From Verrucomicrobiota bacterium (GTDB lineage Bacteria; Verrucomicrobiota; Verrucomicrobiia; Palsa-1439), in NCBI GenBank assembly GCA_003152315.1, contig PLZV01000034.1, forward strand, positions 1-54,192: a stretch of DNA of 54,192 nt. Direction: 5' to 3'. A model generated the notes under the pieces. That model was not told the DNA's origin. It did no database searches and worked only from the letters and a program-made list of their open reading frames with translations. Positions within the stretch are counted from its first letter, which is position 1, and every line of letters starts with the position of its first letter. Positions 53,241 through 54,192 of this stretch are shown piece by piece. The translations under genes were made by a program, and so were the position numbers.

Positions 53241-54101
53241 ATGAGAGATCCAGTTTGGAGCGTTCTGTTGATACTGTCTCCAGCGATATTCTGTGGCAGT
53301 TGGCCAGCATCGGCACAGTCACAGCCTCAAACGGCCAAGGAACCGACGGTTCGCCAGCGGATAGAGAGCAAAGACTCAAATCAGGTGACAGAAGCAGTTG
53401 AGACCATTTGGGAGCGACTCCATTCCTCCAATCCTCAAGATGTGAAGAATGCTGCCAATGGGTTGGACGCGAATCATTGGTTGGATGATTTGATCGCCGC
53501 CGGGCATTATGAAGATGCTGAGAGGTTGGCGCTCGACGCGATTCGAACGTTGCCTTCGGACACGCGTTTAGTTGAAGCGCTACAGGGTTATCGGATGCGG
53601 GCGCTGTTGGGAATGGGCAAGACGAACGACGCGTTGGGCGCGGCGAAGGGGTTGTTCAACGTATGCCGGCTGCAAAGCACGGCCAATGTATTGGCACGCG
53701 TTATCGAATGCCTCAAGGCGACACATCCGGGCGACGATGCGTTGATCGACAGGTTTCGCGCGGAACAAATGGCGGGGGCAAAGGCTGAGGCTGTCGGTTC
53801 TCCGTGGTCAGCAGTCAGAAGTCAGTCTTCGGTTCTGGGAAGCATCAAGGTGGACGGCTCGCCGTATGAGAAGGGTATTGAGGAGCGCAAAACCAACGGC
53901 TATTGGAGTTTGAAAGGAACGGGCAATTTGCTGCTGCTTGCCGACAAACCGGAGCAAGCGAAGCCGTTTTTTGAAAAGGCGTACAAACTTGCTCCGACGA
54001 ATGTCTTGGCAGAAGCGACGGAAAGCATCGCGCGTTGTATGAAAGCCGAGGACGGCACGGTGGGACGGGCCAATGCATGGGTGCTGTCAAACCGGCCGTA
54101 A
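53241..54101 (+). CDS. Exported TPR-like repeat protein
   Basis: The ATG at 53241 has GGAGGG about 8 bases upstream and gives a 286-residue protein with a signal peptide (WSVLLILSPAIFCGSWPASA). Helical hairpins of TPR type follow: LIAAGHYEDAERLALDAIRT, LLGMGKTNDALGAAKGLFNV and LLLADKPEQAKPFFEKAYKL. TPR proteins mediate protein contacts. It starts 19 bases after the C39-DUF1573 gene, so it is probably the last gene of that operon. It may scaffold the other exported proteins; no specific role can be read from the sequence. Confidence 0.78.
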   Translation: MRDPVWSVLLILSPAIFCGSWPASAQSQPQTAKEPTVRQRIESKDSNQVTEAVETIWERLHSSNPQDVKNAANGLDANHWLDDLIAAGHYEDAERLALDAIRTLPSDTRLVEALQGYRMRALLGMGKTNDALGAAKGLFNVCRLQSTANVLARVIECLKATHPGDDALIDRFRAEQMAGAKAEAVGSPWSAVRSQSSVLGSIKVDGSPYEKGIEERKTNGYWSLKGTGNLLLLADKPEQAKPFFEKAYKLAPTNVLAEATESIARCMKAEDGTVGRANAWVLSNRP

Positions 54102-54192
54102 GGTGCGCGACGCTTCTGTGAAACGTCTTCTTCGTGTGGTGTCAACTGCGCGTTTCGCAGAAGCGCGGCTTGTATCTTGCCCATATGGGTCC
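54102..54192. other. Repeat-like intergenic tail
   Basis: The last 91 bases contain two hairpin-like segments (GACGCTTCTGTGAAACGTC and CGCGTTTCGCAGAAGCGCG) related to the hairpin at 716-734. The second also contains TTTCGCAGAA, as in the dispersed repeat. No gene is visible before the window ends. Confidence 0.45.

Noticed and set aside
1-54192. CRISPR array, tRNA, rRNA or intact insertion sequence
   Set aside because: I looked for regularly spaced repeats, tRNA-like cloverleaf ends and transposase motifs and saw none; the paired-arm repeats are dispersed, not arrayed.

Overview
The window looks like a chromosomal segment of a Verrucomicrobiota-type (PVC superphylum) Gram-negative bacterium. 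The clues are a pseudopilin with a C-terminal H-x9-DG motif, a DUF1573 protein, an S53 protease with a tail of small beta domains, a Wzm/Wzt polysaccharide exporter, outer-membrane TolC proteins and dispersed intergenic repeats of the kind that create spurious ORFs in these genomes. The assignment is an inference; there is no rRNA or other marker gene to settle it. I found no tRNA, rRNA, CRISPR array or intact transposase.

Layout. (1) 1-1024 is repeat-rich and non-coding. (2) 1025-3623 is a compact defence-like islet: a Panacea-domain antitoxin, its probable toxin (apparently frameshifted), an Mrr-type restriction endonuclease and a membrane-anchored NERD protein. (3) 3992-9717 holds unlinked genes: an ABC-F ATPase, a di-haem cytochrome, a sugar-nucleotide-type nucleotidyltransferase and a response regulator. 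(4) 9742-10831 holds hairpins, a dispersed repeat and a truncated TrlF-like ATPase. (5) 10899-15329 holds an AEC transporter and a three-gene operon of a GT39-like membrane protein, a pseudopilin and a membrane-anchored unknown.

(6) 15313-28830 is a surface-polysaccharide cluster: GT9, two GT4, two GT2, a large membrane protein, a 1154-residue methyltransferase/coiled-coil/GT4 fusion, and the exporter ATPase (Wzt) and permease (Wzm), which here are divergently transcribed. (7) 29191-32121 is a secreted S53 (sedolisin) protease. (8) 32266-32519 is a dead XRE regulator. (9) 38962 down to 32510 (minus strand) is a seven-gene run: PspC, a small membrane protein, two TolC proteins, a HlyD-type adaptor, an FtsX-type permease and a LolD/MacB-type ATPase, making a complete tripartite exporter.

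(10) 39438-48491 is a probable glycolipid cluster. A serine-palmitoyltransferase-like PLP enzyme, a ketosynthase, an ACP-dehydratase fusion and an SDR reductase could build a long-chain amino-ketone or fatty product; four glycosyltransferases, including an MGDG-synthase-like one, could decorate it. (11) 48604-54101 is an exported-protein cluster: an M14 metallopeptidase, a 16-cysteine secreted protein with a double-glycine-like motif just after its Sec signal, a secreted beta-rich protein with a C-terminal membrane tail, an exported C39-like peptidase fused to DUF1573, and a TPR-like protein. Region 11 is the best candidate for an undescribed system: a Sec-exported cysteine-rich peptide matured outside the cytoplasm by its own C39-like protease.

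A dispersed repeat occurs three times (near 238-335, 9907-10163 and 39074-39289). Its paired arms differ between copies yet stay complementary and lie 69-71 nt apart, which suggests selection on structure.
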